Source of the DNA: Sedimentitalea todarodis
GTDB lineage: Bacteria > Pseudomonadota > Alphaproteobacteria > Rhodobacterales > Rhodobacteraceae
Assembly: GCF_032595355.1 (NCBI RefSeq)
Contig: NZ_JASMWN010000010.1
Location: 1 to 64,000, forward strand
Length of the DNA stretch: 64,000 nucleotides
Direction of reading: 5' to 3'
Shown: piece after piece, positions 25,752 through 34,479 of the stretch
Position numbering within the stretch: position 1 is the stretch's first letter
Layout of the letters: each line of letters starts with the position of its first letter
Made by a program: the position numbers and the translations under genes
Notes under the pieces: generated by a model
What the model saw: only the letters and a program-made list of their open reading frames with translations
Told to the model about the DNA's origin: nothing
The model's database searches: none

Positions 25752-25778
25752 CCGGAAACACACTGTTTCCGGTTTGTT
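25752..25778 (+). terminator. Terminator-like hairpin, possible small-RNA 3' end
   Basis: CCGGAAAC (25752-25759), loop ACACT, and GTTTCCGG (25765-25772) form a perfect eight-pair stem followed by TTTGTT. A second small stem (GAGAA/TTCTC, 25720-25740) precedes it. No coding gene ends just upstream: the HPF-like gene stops almost 200 bases earlier. It could end a long HPF transcript or an independent small RNA. Confidence 0.45.
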
Positions 25779-26044
25779 AGGGGTGGACTCGACTCGGCCA
25801 GACCGGGATTATCTTGGGATTGGTGCGTATGCCTGTCGTGAGTGGTGGGCCATTTTTCAGTAAGTAGTGTTGGCGGCTTGGGGCGTGTTGCATACTGTTG
25901 TGTGCGGGCCACACAGGTCAGTACATTGCGGGTGTTGATGCACCGCAGGTCGCCGACCATTTTCATGCGGATCCATGTAAGGGTTGCGGAACGCTGCGCC
26001 GGTCGTGCCTCGTGACCATTCTGACAAGCCGATCAAGACTTCAA

Positions 26045-26071
26045 CGCGTCCCGTAAACATGCCGGGACGCG
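26045..26071 (-). terminator. Hairpin downstream of the cold-shock gene
   Basis: CGCGTCCCG (26045-26053) pairs with CGGGACGCG (26063-26071) over a nine-base loop, 25 bases past the cold-shock stop on the minus strand. The plus-strand side is followed by GTTTTCT, so it may work in either direction. Confidence 0.55.
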
Positions 26072-26095
26072 GCGTTTTCTCGTATGCTATGGTGT

Positions 26096-26302
26096 TCAGA
26101 GCGGCTTCAGGTTTGCGGCCATCTCACGACCGTCCCGACCTTCTTCCAGATCATAGTCTACCTTCTGATTGTCAGCGAGGCCGGTCAGGCCCGACCTTTC
26201 CACGGCCGATATGTGCACAAACACATCCTTGCCCCCGGTATCGGGCGCAATAAAGCCATAGCCTTTTGTCGTGTTAAACCACTTCACGGTGCCAGTTGGC
26301 AT
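26096..26302 (-). CDS. Cold-shock domain protein (CspA family)
   Basis: This 68-residue protein has both RNA-binding motifs of the cold-shock domain, KGYGFIAP (RNP1) and DVFVHISAV (RNP2), after the usual start GTVKWFNTTKGYGF. It binds single-stranded RNA/DNA and acts as an RNA chaperone. An AAGGAGA ribosome site lies just upstream. The roughly 200-base upstream region probably holds a long 5' leader, as is common for csp genes. It is monocistronic. Confidence 0.95.
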   Translation of the reverse strand: MPTGTVKWFNTTKGYGFIAPDTGGKDVFVHISAVERSGLTGLADNQKVDYDLEEGRDGREMAANLKPL

Positions 26303-26521
26303 TTCCCGTGTCTCCTTCTAATTTACATAGCGCCCCGAAATCGCGGAGGCTTTCCTTGGCACACTCCTCGCGTTCCGTGATTGTTCCGGCTGTCTGGAAC
26401 AAGTGCACTTAAAAGAAGCGTACTGTTTCCTAAAATCGCACGACCGGGTGAAAAATCAAGAAAAAGGGGCTGCAATTTGGCGGATTGACGGATATTCGCG
26501 CACCCAAAGAGGAGAAGCTTC

Positions 26522-26839
26522 ATGGTACTGTATGGGCTCAAGACGTGCGATACTTGCCGCAAGGCGCTGAAATCATTGGCAGAGGCACGTTTCGTTGATG
26601 TGCGCAGCGATGGCGTTCCAAAGGACGTCCTTGAGCGCGCGCACGGGCAATTCGGGGCGGCGCTTCTGAATACCCGCTCGACAACCTGGAGAGGGCTGAG
26701 CGAAACCGAGCGCGCCCGCCCGCCGCTGGATTTACTTGTCGATCACCCAACGCTGATGAAGCGACCGCTGATCGAAAACGACGGTCAGTTGACGCTCGGT
26801 TGGGGTGCGGATGTGCAGGCGGCCCTTGGCGTCGGCTAG
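26522..26839 (+). CDS. ArsC/Spx-like thioredoxin-fold reductase
   Basis: This 105-residue protein begins MVLYGLKTCDTCRKALKSL, with a CDTC pair at residues 9-12 in the position of the ArsC/YffB redox site, and ends with a segment NTRSTTWRGLSE...LLVDHPTLMKRPLIENDG that is characteristic of the ArsC family (HPxLxxRPxx). It probably acts as a glutathione-dependent reductase of the YffB type rather than an arsenate reductase, since no ars genes are nearby. A GAGGAG site precedes the start. Confidence 0.85.
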   Translation: MVLYGLKTCDTCRKALKSLAEARFVDVRSDGVPKDVLERAHGQFGAALLNTRSTTWRGLSETERARPPLDLLVDHPTLMKRPLIENDGQLTLGWGADVQAALGVG

Positions 26840-26878
26840 GTCGATGCCTATCTCATTGTCACGCACAGGAGGGCAGAG

Positions 26879-27247
26879 ATGCGCAACGCCGCACTGATTT
26901 TGGGAGTAATCGCCGGTATCGCCGGCATGTTTGTCGGGTTTTTCAGCTACGGCTACACCGCCGCGATTGAACACTGGGGCGAGATCGAGGGGCTGGCCGT
27001 TCAGGTCAGCGACGTCGACATGATCCGCACGATTTCCGTGCTTGCACCTATGCTGGCCATTGCAGGGGGCGCAATGGCGCGGGCACGGGCGCTTTGGGGT
27101 GGCGTGTTGTTGATCCTGTCGGCAGGCGGCATGTACCATGCCTTTGGTTTCAACGTGTTCACCATGTTTCCGATCGCCTTTGCGGCGACAGCTGGCCTGT
27201 TGGCAGTTGCGGCAGGCAAGCCAGATCAGGAAAGGGCGCATTTCTGA
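26879..27247 (+). CDS. Small membrane protein, unknown function
   Basis: This 122-residue protein has four predicted membrane segments: residues about 5-25 (LILGVIAGIAGMFVGFFSYGY), 52-70 (ISVLAPMLAIAGGAMARA), 73-95 (LWGGVLLILSAGGMYHAFGF) and 97-115. An AGGAGGG site precedes the start. I recognise no family motif. It follows the ArsC-like gene by 39 bases on the same strand and converges on the DoxX gene of the bufferin-type cluster. Confidence 0.65.
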   Translation: MRNAALILGVIAGIAGMFVGFFSYGYTAAIEHWGEIEGLAVQVSDVDMIRTISVLAPMLAIAGGAMARARALWGGVLLILSAGGMYHAFGFNVFTMFPIAFAATAGLLAVAAGKPDQERAHF

Positions 27248-27295
27248 TGGGCCCCGGCTTTGAGCCGGGACGCTTTCAGGAGGTCAAAGAACGCC

Positions 27296-27844
27296 CTAGG
27301 AGATCCGACCGGTCAGGCGGTCGAGGGACAGAGGCCCGCCGCCCTTGACCACGATCACCAGCAGAACCATGATCCACAATGTACGCTGGTCCATGATCAG
27401 GCTGCCGGAAGCGGCGTCGAACCAGGCGCCAAGGGTCTTAGCGTCCGTGGCCCCATGTCCGACAATGTCTGTGGCCGATTGCAGGATGACAAAGCCGATC
27501 ATCCCGATCGACGCGAGCCGACTGAAGAGACCCACCACGATCAGCGCGGGCAGGATGAACTCCGCCCAGGTTCCGAGCAATGCGACCGCCCAGTAGAACA
27601 CGCCCAATTGCGAACTGTCATAGCTTGCCGCCTCCATGGCGCGCGGAAAAATCTGCACATACGCGCCGTCGGAAGGGGAAAAGATGCCAAATATGCCACT
27701 GCCGACCTTTGTCGCGGCAGACTTCCAGAAGTAGATCAGCAGAACCGCCGCAAACACAAAGCGCGCGAGGGTTGGCAGGATAAGGCCGGACTGGCGGTCC
27801 AGCCAATCAAACACGGCGTTGTGCATCGTGATCAGCGCGGTCAT
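27296..27844 (-). CDS. DoxX family membrane protein of the bufferin-type cluster
   Basis: This 182-residue membrane protein has about four hydrophobic segments, starting with LILPTLARFVFAAVLLIYFW and including FYWAVALLGTWAEFILPALIVVGLF and LWIMVLLVIVVKG. The EFILPALIVVGLFSRLA pattern is typical of DoxX proteins. DoxX genes are frequent fourth members of DUF2282-DUF692-DUF2063 clusters, and here it follows the DUF2063 gene by four bases. Its role is unknown; a redox or export role in the inner membrane is inference. The start at 27844 is chosen because the upstream extension overlaps the neighbour. Confidence 0.85.
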   Translation of the reverse strand: MTALITMHNAVFDWLDRQSGLILPTLARFVFAAVLLIYFWKSAATKVGSGIFGIFSPSDGAYVQIFPRAMEAASYDSSQLGVFYWAVALLGTWAEFILPALIVVGLFSRLASIGMIGFVILQSATDIVGHGATDAKTLGAWFDAASGSLIMDQRTLWIMVLLVIVVKGGGPLSLDRLTGRIS

Positions 27845-27848
27845 GGGG

Positions 27849-28601
27849 TCAGTCCTTGTTTGCAAGTGAGAGGATTGCATTCCCGGCGAGGAGCAGGGTC
27901 AGCGGTGTGGTCATGTCAAACTCTGTCGCTTCGTGTACGGCGGTTTCGAGTGCGGCGCCAATGCTCTGTCCTTGACCAAGCGCCTCGATCCATGCCGCGC
28001 CGCCAGCAGGCAGAACATGGGGTGTCGGGTCGAAATCTGCCCTGGTGATCAGCACGTCCTGAGCGCCCGGCATCGGTTTCGGCGCATCGGCCTGAGTATT
28101 GAACCGCCAGATGTCATGAATGGGCCACGCCGAACGCATGACCCGCACCGCAGGTGCCAGCGCAACCTGTGCGCCAAGCAATGATTCGGGTGCCAGGACA
28201 GCCAGTGCATCCGGCGAGATCGGGATGCCATCGGCGGCGTGATAGGCGTATCGCAGTTCCAGTTCCAGACGGGCAACGTCGGGCAGGTACCCCAGGTGCG
28301 ACAGCTGCGGCAGCGTGGTGATGAAGTCGGGCAGGGCCTCGCCATAAAACATCATGACGGGTGATGTCGGTGGATGCGCCCGCACGAACATCCCGGCCAA
28401 GCCGTCCATGTTCTCTTTTCCAAGCAATTTGGACAGCACGGGAAAACCCGTGTGAAGCGCGTCGATGAGTGAGACAACCACGTTGTTGCGATAGACATCG
28501 AACCGCGCGCCAGCAGGCCGTCCTGCGCCGTCACTCAATCCAGCGGGCGGGCTGCGGGCGGGCTCCAAGAGCGCCTCGCGGAACAGGGCTTGTGGCACCA
28601 T
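27849..28601 (-). CDS. DUF2063 partner protein for the MNIO enzyme (BufC/HvfC type)
   Basis: This 250-residue protein begins with the DUF2063 N-terminal pattern: FREALLEPARSPPAGL then RFDVYRNNVVVSLIDALHTGFPVLSKLLG, followed by MFVRAHPPTSPVMMFYGEALPDFI. In related clusters this domain binds the precursor leader and delivers it to the DUF692 enzyme. The ATG at 28601 is three bases from the upstream stop; a GTG at 28607 overlaps that stop as GTGA and is equally plausible. Length and order match the family. Confidence 0.88.
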   Translation of the reverse strand: MVPQALFREALLEPARSPPAGLSDGAGRPAGARFDVYRNNVVVSLIDALHTGFPVLSKLLGKENMDGLAGMFVRAHPPTSPVMMFYGEALPDFITTLPQLSHLGYLPDVARLELELRYAYHAADGIPISPDALAVLAPESLLGAQVALAPAVRVMRSAWPIHDIWRFNTQADAPKPMPGAQDVLITRADFDPTPHVLPAGGAAWIEALGQGQSIGAALETAVHEATEFDMTTPLTLLLAGNAILSLANKD

Positions 28602-28603
28602 GT

Positions 28604-29461
28604 TCACGCGGGCACCCGGTTCAGGGTGGCGGCGGCGCGCGCGGCCTCGTCGCGCAAAACGGGCCAGTCGGGGACATTGTTGTCCCATTCCACCAGAATC
28701 GGGAGGGGCCCGGAGCGTGCCATTGTATGTTCGAGCAGCGCCCAGACCGGATCAACCACCGGCGCGGCATGACTGTCTATCAGCAGCGGCGCCCCGTGAT
28801 CATCCGTGTCTTCGTCATGTCCGCCGACGTGAATCTCGCCGACGTCGGCCAGCGCAAACCCGTCGATATAGTCCTGTGGCGTGGTGCTCAGGTTGGTCGC
28901 CGAGACAAAGACGTTGTTGACATCGAGCAGCAAGCCACAACCGGTGCGCCGCACCAGCTCTGCCAGGAACTCCGTTTCAGTCCATGTGCTTTCATCGAAG
29001 GCCAGATAACTGGAGGGGTTTTCAAGCAACATCCGGCGGCCAAGACCGGTCTGCACCTGATCGATATGGTCGGCGACGCGCGTCAGCGTGGCGTTGGTAT
29101 AGGGCAGGGGCAACAGGTCATTCAGAAATTCAGACCCGTGCGTGGACCAGGCGAGATGCTCGGAGAAACTGGCAGGATCCAACCAGCCCAGAAGACGCTC
29201 CAATCGCGATAGATGCTCGCGATCCAAAGCGCTTTCACCGCCGATGGAAAGGCCAACGCCATGTACCGAGATCGGAAACCGCTCGGACAGGGCGCGCAAC
29301 TGTGCCAGCGGCCGCCCGCCTTCGCCCATGTAGTTTTCGGCGTGAATTTCAAGCCATTCGACCGGCCCGGGCGCATTGGTGATCTCGGTAAAATGCTGTG
29401 GCTTGTATCCGACCCCGACACCTGCTGGCAGTGCTCTGGCTTTGCGTGTGGAATCCAGCAT
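28604..29461 (-). CDS. DUF692 multinuclear non-heme iron oxidase (MNIO; BufB/MbnB-like)
   Basis: This 285-residue TIM-barrel enzyme belongs to the MNIO family. Metal-ligand-type motifs are visible in order: HAENYMG near residue 40, VHGVGLSIGG near 66, SEHLAW near 100, LLDVNNVFVSA in the middle, EIHVGGHDED later, and ILVEWDNNVPD near the C terminus. MNIOs modify Cys residues of peptide precursors, for example to thiooxazole or oxazolone-thioamide groups that bind copper. It follows the precursor gene by 56 bases and is coupled to the DUF2063 gene. The expected substrate is the Cys-containing core of the neighbouring DUF2282 protein. Confidence 0.92.
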   Translation of the reverse strand: MLDSTRKARALPAGVGVGYKPQHFTEITNAPGPVEWLEIHAENYMGEGGRPLAQLRALSERFPISVHGVGLSIGGESALDREHLSRLERLLGWLDPASFSEHLAWSTHGSEFLNDLLPLPYTNATLTRVADHIDQVQTGLGRRMLLENPSSYLAFDESTWTETEFLAELVRRTGCGLLLDVNNVFVSATNLSTTPQDYIDGFALADVGEIHVGGHDEDTDDHGAPLLIDSHAAPVVDPVWALLEHTMARSGPLPILVEWDNNVPDWPVLRDEAARAAATLNRVPA

Positions 29462-29517
29462 GACACGGGTGTCCTGTAGGTGGGGCAGGCCGACATCGGC
29501 CCGCCCGGATGCGCGGC

Positions 29518-29820
29518 CTATGCCGGCAGATCGCGTTTCAGGGCTTCGAGCGAGCCATGGCGTTCGGTGCCATCTGCCATTGCCGGTAGCTCCATTTTTT
29601 CACAGCTGCCCGAGTCGACAAGTGTCCAGGCGTTGCCCTGGTAGTTCACGGTTGATGTGCCCGCACAGGTGGTGCCGGGACCGGCGGCGCAATCGTTCTG
29701 ACCGGCCAAGGCGACGCCGTAGCACTTTTCCTTGGCTTGTGCGTTGGCGGTGTTGGCCGTTGCGGCCAGTGCTGCGGCAACGGCACCCGCGACGGCCAGC
29801 GTCTTTGCAGTGTTGGACAT
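29518..29820 (-). CDS. DUF2282 bufferin-type precursor peptide
   Basis: This 100-residue protein has a signal peptide-like N terminus (TLAVAGAVAAALAATANTANAQA) followed by a core with four Cys at residues 33, 44, 52 and 73 (KEKCYGVALAG, NDCAAGPG, TTCAGTS, GSCEKMELP). This spacing matches DUF2282 (BufA1-like) precursors, whose Cys are modified by an MNIO and which are exported to bind copper. It is the first gene of the cluster, with a GGGAGA ribosome site. A perfect palindrome GTGAATTCAC lies at 29893-29902, about 75 bases upstream. Confidence 0.9.
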   Translation of the reverse strand: MSNTAKTLAVAGAVAAALAATANTANAQAKEKCYGVALAGQNDCAAGPGTTCAGTSTVNYQGNAWTLVDSGSCEKMELPAMADGTERHGSLEALKRDLPA

Positions 29821-30039
29821 GGTCTGTCTCCCTAAGAGTGTTGAACGAATTTGATCGGTGATGGTGAAACAATACGTGGTCAGTGGCGCGGGGTGAATTC
29901 ACGAGCCCGTGTCTCACGTCCCCGTCAGGCCGTGTTACGACCATCGGGAGCAGAACCGTCGGAAATTGCGAGAGAATTGTCAAATGTTTCAATCCGGCCC
30001 GCATATGCAGACCGGATTGTTACGCCCTTGGGGCATATA

Positions 30040-31986
30040 TTACAGAAGATCCGGCGGCGTGGCTTCGCGTGACAGGGCGACTGTAACATCTGCGAGTGTT
30101 TCAACAGATGTTCGTTTATCGCCCAGCCTGCGGACCGACACGGTCCGGTCCTCGATTTCGCGTCCGCCGACCGCGAGGATCACAGGCACCTTGCCCAGCG
30201 AATGCTCGCGGACCTTGTAGTTGATCTTTTCGTTGCGCGTGTCAGATTCTGCCCGCACACCGGCCTTTTGCAGATCGGTGACGACTTCGTGCACATAGTC
30301 ATCGGCCTCGGAGGTGATCGAGGCGACGACGACCTGTCGCGGCGCCAGCCAGAACGGCAGCTTGCCCGCGTGTTCTTCGATCAGGATGCCGATGAAGCGT
30401 TCGAAACTACCGAGCGTGGCACGGTGCAGCATGACCGGTCGATGCTTGGCCCCGTCGGCACCGATAAAGGTGGCATCCAGCCGTTCAGGCAGGACGAAAT
30501 CCACCTGGTGCGTGCCGCATTGCCAGTCGCGCCCGATCGCGTCGGTCAGCACGAATTCCAGCTTGGGACCGTAAAATGCCCCTTCGCCGGGGTTCAGCTC
30601 GGGTTCGATCCCTGCTGCGCGGGTGGCCGACAACAGCGCCGCTTCGGCTTTGTCCCAGACCTCGTCCGATCCGGCGCGCGTCTCCGGGCGGTCAGAGAAC
30701 TTGACGCTGAACGTCTCAAATCCGAGATCCTTGTAGATCTCGCTGAGAAAACGGATGAACTCGGCGGTTTCGGATTCGATCTGATCCTCGCGACAGAAGA
30801 TGTGCCCATCATCCTGTGTAAACCCGCGCACCCGCATGATGCCGTGCAACGCCCCCGAAGGCTCATACCGGTTGCAGCTGCCGAATTCTGCCATACGCAA
30901 CGGCAGGTCGCGATAGGACTTCAGGCCCTGGTTGAAGATCTGCACATGGCAGGGGCAGTTCATCGGCTTGAGCGCATTTACCGACTTTTCGCGCGCGTGC
31001 TCCTCGTCCACTTCGACGATGAACATGTGCTCCTGATACTTGTCCCAGTGGCCCGATGCGACCCACAGCTTGCGGTCCACGACTTGGGGCGTGTTGACCT
31101 CGACATAGCCGCCACGCCGCTGCCTGCGGCGCATGTAGTCCTGCAGCGCGGTATAGACTGTCCAGCCATCCGGGTGCCAGAAGATCTGGCCTGGCGCTTC
31201 TTCCTGCATGTGGAACAGGTCCATCTCGCGGCCCAGCTTGCGATGGTCGCGCTTTGCGGCCTCCTCCAGCATGTGCAAATGAGCCTTCAGCTTCTCTTTG
31301 TTCTGAAAGGCCACACCGTAGATTCGCTGCAACATTGCGCGGTTGCTGTCGCCACGCCAATAGGCGCCCGCGATCGACATCAACTTGAACGCATCGCCCG
31401 GCACCTGCCCGGTATGCTGCAAATGTGGCCCACGGCATAGATCCTGCCAGTGCCCATGCCAATACATGCGCAACGGTTCGTCGCCGGGAATCGCGTCGAT
31501 CAGCTCGACCTTGTATGGCTCGTTGTTGGCGTCGTAATGCTTGATCGCGCGCTCGCGCTCCCAGACCTCGGTGGTCACAGGCTCGCGCTTGTTGATGATC
31601 TCTTTCATCTTCTTTTCGATCAGGCCCAGATCTTCGGGGGTGAACGGGTCTTCGCGATCAAAATCGTAGTACCAGCCATTCTCGATCACCGGACCGATGG
31701 TGACCTTGGTGTCGGGCCAGATTTCCTGCACGGCGCGCGCCATGATGTGCGCGAGATCGTGGCGAATCAGCTCGTTGGCCTGCGCCTCGTCCTTCAGCGT
31801 GTGAATCGCGACGTCGGCATCCGCCTCGATCGGCCAGGCCAGATCCCAGTGCTGGCCGTTGACGGTCGCGCTGATTGCCTTTTTGGCGAGCGAGGTCGAA
31901 ATATCGGCCGCGACCTGTGCCGCCGTGATGCCGGCTTCATAGGATCGTGCATTGCCATCGGGAAGGGTGAGAGAAATTTGGGCCAT
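30040..31986 (-). CDS. thrS: Threonyl-tRNA synthetase
   Basis: This 648-residue class II synthetase is of full length. An N-terminal TGS domain (about 1-65) precedes the editing domain (RHDLAHIMARAVQEIWPD, with its HxxxH-like site), and the class II core contains MNCPCHVQIF (zinc Cys), FGSCNRYEPSGALHGIMRVRGFTQDDGH (motif 2) and LPFWLAPRQVVVASI leading into the anticodon-binding domain. It charges tRNA-Thr in the cytoplasm. A GAGGAGG site precedes the start. It stands alone between the bufferin-type cluster and a divergent lipoprotein gene. Confidence 0.97.
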   Translation of the reverse strand: MAQISLTLPDGNARSYEAGITAAQVAADISTSLAKKAISATVNGQHWDLAWPIEADADVAIHTLKDEAQANELIRHDLAHIMARAVQEIWPDTKVTIGPVIENGWYYDFDREDPFTPEDLGLIEKKMKEIINKREPVTTEVWERERAIKHYDANNEPYKVELIDAIPGDEPLRMYWHGHWQDLCRGPHLQHTGQVPGDAFKLMSIAGAYWRGDSNRAMLQRIYGVAFQNKEKLKAHLHMLEEAAKRDHRKLGREMDLFHMQEEAPGQIFWHPDGWTVYTALQDYMRRRQRRGGYVEVNTPQVVDRKLWVASGHWDKYQEHMFIVEVDEEHAREKSVNALKPMNCPCHVQIFNQGLKSYRDLPLRMAEFGSCNRYEPSGALHGIMRVRGFTQDDGHIFCREDQIESETAEFIRFLSEIYKDLGFETFSVKFSDRPETRAGSDEVWDKAEAALLSATRAAGIEPELNPGEGAFYGPKLEFVLTDAIGRDWQCGTHQVDFVLPERLDATFIGADGAKHRPVMLHRATLGSFERFIGILIEEHAGKLPFWLAPRQVVVASITSEADDYVHEVVTDLQKAGVRAESDTRNEKINYKVREHSLGKVPVILAVGGREIEDRTVSVRRLGDKRTSVETLADVTVALSREATPPDLL

Positions 31987-32196
31987 CTGGGCCTCCTCGT
32001 CGGTTTGGCGCCCACTGAACGCCCGGTTGCGGGTTATGTACGTGCCGCTTGTTTGGGCCGCACTTCAGGGCAAGTCAACCGGCTATTGTGCGGCATCTGC
32101 ACTTGCCTCCGGAGACGCAGGCCGTGATAGTCCACACCAATTGCTTCGGGTTTGGCAGGCCGGGGCGGAGGGTGCCCAGAACCGGAGTTCCACGAC

Positions 32197-33306
32197 ATGA
32201 TCGCTACCGTTCGCGTTTTCGCAACACTGGTGCTGTGCATCGGGCTGCTGTCCTGTACACGCCCGCCCGACCTGATCGGGATCGACAACGGCACCGACCC
32301 TGTGCTCAGCGTGAACGATGCCAGCCGTCAGAAGGTATTCATCGCTACCACCCGAGAAGCGACCGAGGCCATCGGTGTCTTCTATTCGGGTGAGCGCGCA
32401 CCCGACCTCGGGCTGTCATCTGTTGTCGTCTCGATCCCGCCGAGCCATCAGTCCGGCATGATCGAGCGACCAAAGAGACTGCCTCCGGACCCCAGAACCG
32501 AATTCTCGGTGATCGAACCCGCAGTTTACGGCAGCTCAAACGCATTCGTGGCGGGCATCAACGCAGAACTTGCGCGTCGCGCGCCGCAAGACCGTGATGT
32601 TCTTCTGTTCATCCATGGTTACAACAATACCTTTTCCGACTCGGTCCTGCGGATTGCGCAATTTGTCGAGGACACGAATTTTTCCGGCGTCCCGGTCCTG
32701 TTCTCCTGGGCGTCTGCGGGCAAGGCATCCCATTATGTCTACGACATGAACAGCGCGCTTGCAGCCCGCCCGCAACTCTTGAAAACGGCGCGCATTCTGG
32801 CATCGACGCGGGCGCAGGGGTTCGATCTGTTTGCACATTCCATGGGGTCACTGCTTACGGTCGAAGCGCTGGTCGAGGCCAGTCTGGTCGACAACACCTA
32901 TACATTGGGCAGGATGGACAACGTGATGTTCGCGGCCCCGGACATCGATCTTGATCTGTTCAAGTCCCAACTGAATCGCATTCCCAAAACCGAACGGGAC
33001 TTTTATGTATTCGTGTCCAAGGATGACCGCGCGCTCATGGTCTCGCGCCGGATATCTGGTGGCGTCGCACGTGTTGGCGCGGCGGACGCGGCGGAACTTT
33101 CCAACCTTGGCGTATCGGTCATCGATCTGAGCGAGATCGGCGATTCCGCATCCGGGACGCATTCCAAGTTTGCCGGTTCTCCCGCAGTGGTTCAGTTGAT
33201 TGGCTCGAGTCTCAAGAAGGACAACTTTGACAGCAAGGTACAACCCCCGACGCTGGTCGAAGTGCTGAACGATGTGCCGGTCATCCGGGTTCTTGTTCCG
33301 GATTGA
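32197..33306 (+). CDS. DUF900-type alpha/beta hydrolase lipoprotein
   Basis: This 369-residue protein starts MIATVRVFATLVLCIGLLSC, a lipoprotein signal with Cys20 as the acylation site. The hydrolase domain has DVLLFIHGYNNTFSDSVLRIAQ (oxyanion region), VPVLFSWASAGKASHYVYD and FDLFAHSMGSLLTVEAL, where Ser in HSMGS is the nucleophile. These are DUF900 features. It would act in the periplasm, anchored to a membrane; substrate unknown. Its 3' end overlaps the 3' end of the convergent DUF4105 gene by 26 bases. Confidence 0.87.
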   Translation: MIATVRVFATLVLCIGLLSCTRPPDLIGIDNGTDPVLSVNDASRQKVFIATTREATEAIGVFYSGERAPDLGLSSVVVSIPPSHQSGMIERPKRLPPDPRTEFSVIEPAVYGSSNAFVAGINAELARRAPQDRDVLLFIHGYNNTFSDSVLRIAQFVEDTNFSGVPVLFSWASAGKASHYVYDMNSALAARPQLLKTARILASTRAQGFDLFAHSMGSLLTVEALVEASLVDNTYTLGRMDNVMFAAPDIDLDLFKSQLNRIPKTERDFYVFVSKDDRALMVSRRISGGVARVGAADAAELSNLGVSVIDLSEIGDSASGTHSKFAGSPAVVQLIGSSLKKDNFDSKVQPPTLVEVLNDVPVIRVLVPD

Positions 33307-34324
33307 CGCCCGTTCGGGTTCCGCCTTCGGGCTTGGGCACACGCTGTCGGATTGCGTCGGAGAAGCCGGACTTCAGCCCATGTGCATTTGCCTGCCTCTC
33401 TATGCGCCCCAATGCGCGCAGGTCAGACATCGAATGGCGCATGTCCAGCGCCTGATGGTCGTAGGCATAGTCCGGCAGATACCCGTTTGCCAACAAGCGC
33501 CAGTCCAATGGCAGGCTGTTTCCGATGGCCTTCATCATGCGCACCACGACCGTCGTGCAATTCGTGGTCAGCGAATTGTAGAATTCCGGTTGCCGCGCCA
33601 ACGCATTCGCGTCGCGCACATATTCGGTCAGCAGGGCCCTTGCGGTCTGCGGATCGGCATTTAGCCGGAAGAGTTGAACATCCTCCTTGCGCCAGTTTGA
33701 CCGCACACCAACAACATCGCGTTCATCGGCGGCCAGAATGAGCAGCGTGTTGGTCTTGAACGCATCGGCAACCGGAGAAAACCCGCCATCGACCTCACGC
33801 CGTACCTCGACCGACCAGGCCAGATATTCGCCATCGGAGAACCCGAAACTGACAATGAAATGGGCCATCAACGGCCCCGCCCAGTAGGACAGGAACATGT
33901 CAACGGTCTGCAATTGGCTCAGGTCATAGCTGCGGGTTTCCCAGCGGGGCGTCGCGTCATAGGGTCCGTGCCAGTCGAAATTGCGCATGTTCTCAAGCGT
34001 GAGCATGTCGCCATCAATCTGCCCGGTTACCTGTCGGGCCACATCCGGTGCCCAGTTGCGCTCGGTTGGCGGCGCGATTCCGCTCCACCAGAACAGCAAG
34101 CCGGCAAAGACCAGCCCGAAAAGGCCGAGCGCGCCAACCCTTCGCTGCGTGAACAGCCCCAGACCCATGAGCAGGCCGAAAAAAGCGTACCCGCCGATGG
34201 CAAACAGCTTTTGCTGTTCTGAGACTGGTCCGTGATACCAGAGCGCCAGCGCACCCCAGAGGGTAGCCAGCGCGACCGCCAGCAGGCACAGAACGACGGG
34301 GACGAGGCGAATGATCCGGAACAT
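33281..34324 (-). CDS. DUF4105 membrane protein
   Basis: This 347-residue protein has three N-terminal membrane segments (VVLCLLAVALATLWGALALWY, LFAIGGYAFFGLLMGLGLF, ALGLFGLVFAGLLFWWSGI) followed by a periplasmic domain with the DUF4105 pattern: FDWHGPYDATPRWETRSYDLSQL, MAHFIVSFGFSDGEYLAWSVEVRRE and FYNSLTTNCTTVVVR. The Cys in TNCTT and the His in MAHF are conserved in this Lnb-like papain-type fold, so it may be a thiol enzyme. The substrate is unknown. It is convergent with the DUF900-type gene and their coding sequences overlap. Confidence 0.82.
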   Translation of the reverse strand: MFRIIRLVPVVLCLLAVALATLWGALALWYHGPVSEQQKLFAIGGYAFFGLLMGLGLFTQRRVGALGLFGLVFAGLLFWWSGIAPPTERNWAPDVARQVTGQIDGDMLTLENMRNFDWHGPYDATPRWETRSYDLSQLQTVDMFLSYWAGPLMAHFIVSFGFSDGEYLAWSVEVRREVDGGFSPVADAFKTNTLLILAADERDVVGVRSNWRKEDVQLFRLNADPQTARALLTEYVRDANALARQPEFYNSLTTNCTTVVVRMMKAIGNSLPLDWRLLANGYLPDYAYDHQALDMRHSMSDLRALGRIERQANAHGLKSGFSDAIRQRVPKPEGGTRTGVNPEQEPG

Positions 34325-34479
34325 GGGCGACCTTTGCTGATTGGGCCAGCCTTACGAAGTCCGGCAGGTGGCGACAACCCTGCGACCGTCGAGATCGCCA
34401 TGACGCGCGGGGCCTTGCTCAATTCCACAGTTGCAGGCGGTGCCACGTCGTGCATGATCGGCCAAAATCCGGAGGGACC

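Larger units (their letters stand above)
25559..26095. other. Gene-poor intergenic region with two hairpins
   Basis: About 540 bases with no convincing gene. A TTGACA hexamer occurs at about 25584. A hairpin pair at 25720-25772 ends in a terminator-like structure, and another hairpin lies at 26045-26071 after the cold-shock gene. The open frame at 25709-25966 (minus) has no recognisable family and overlaps the terminator-like hairpin, so I do not call it. One or more small RNAs are possible here. Confidence 0.4.

Noticed and set aside
25709..25966. 85-codon minus-strand open frame in the HPF-csp intergenic region
   Set aside because: No ribosome site or motif, and it overlaps a terminator-like hairpin; better explained as non-coding.
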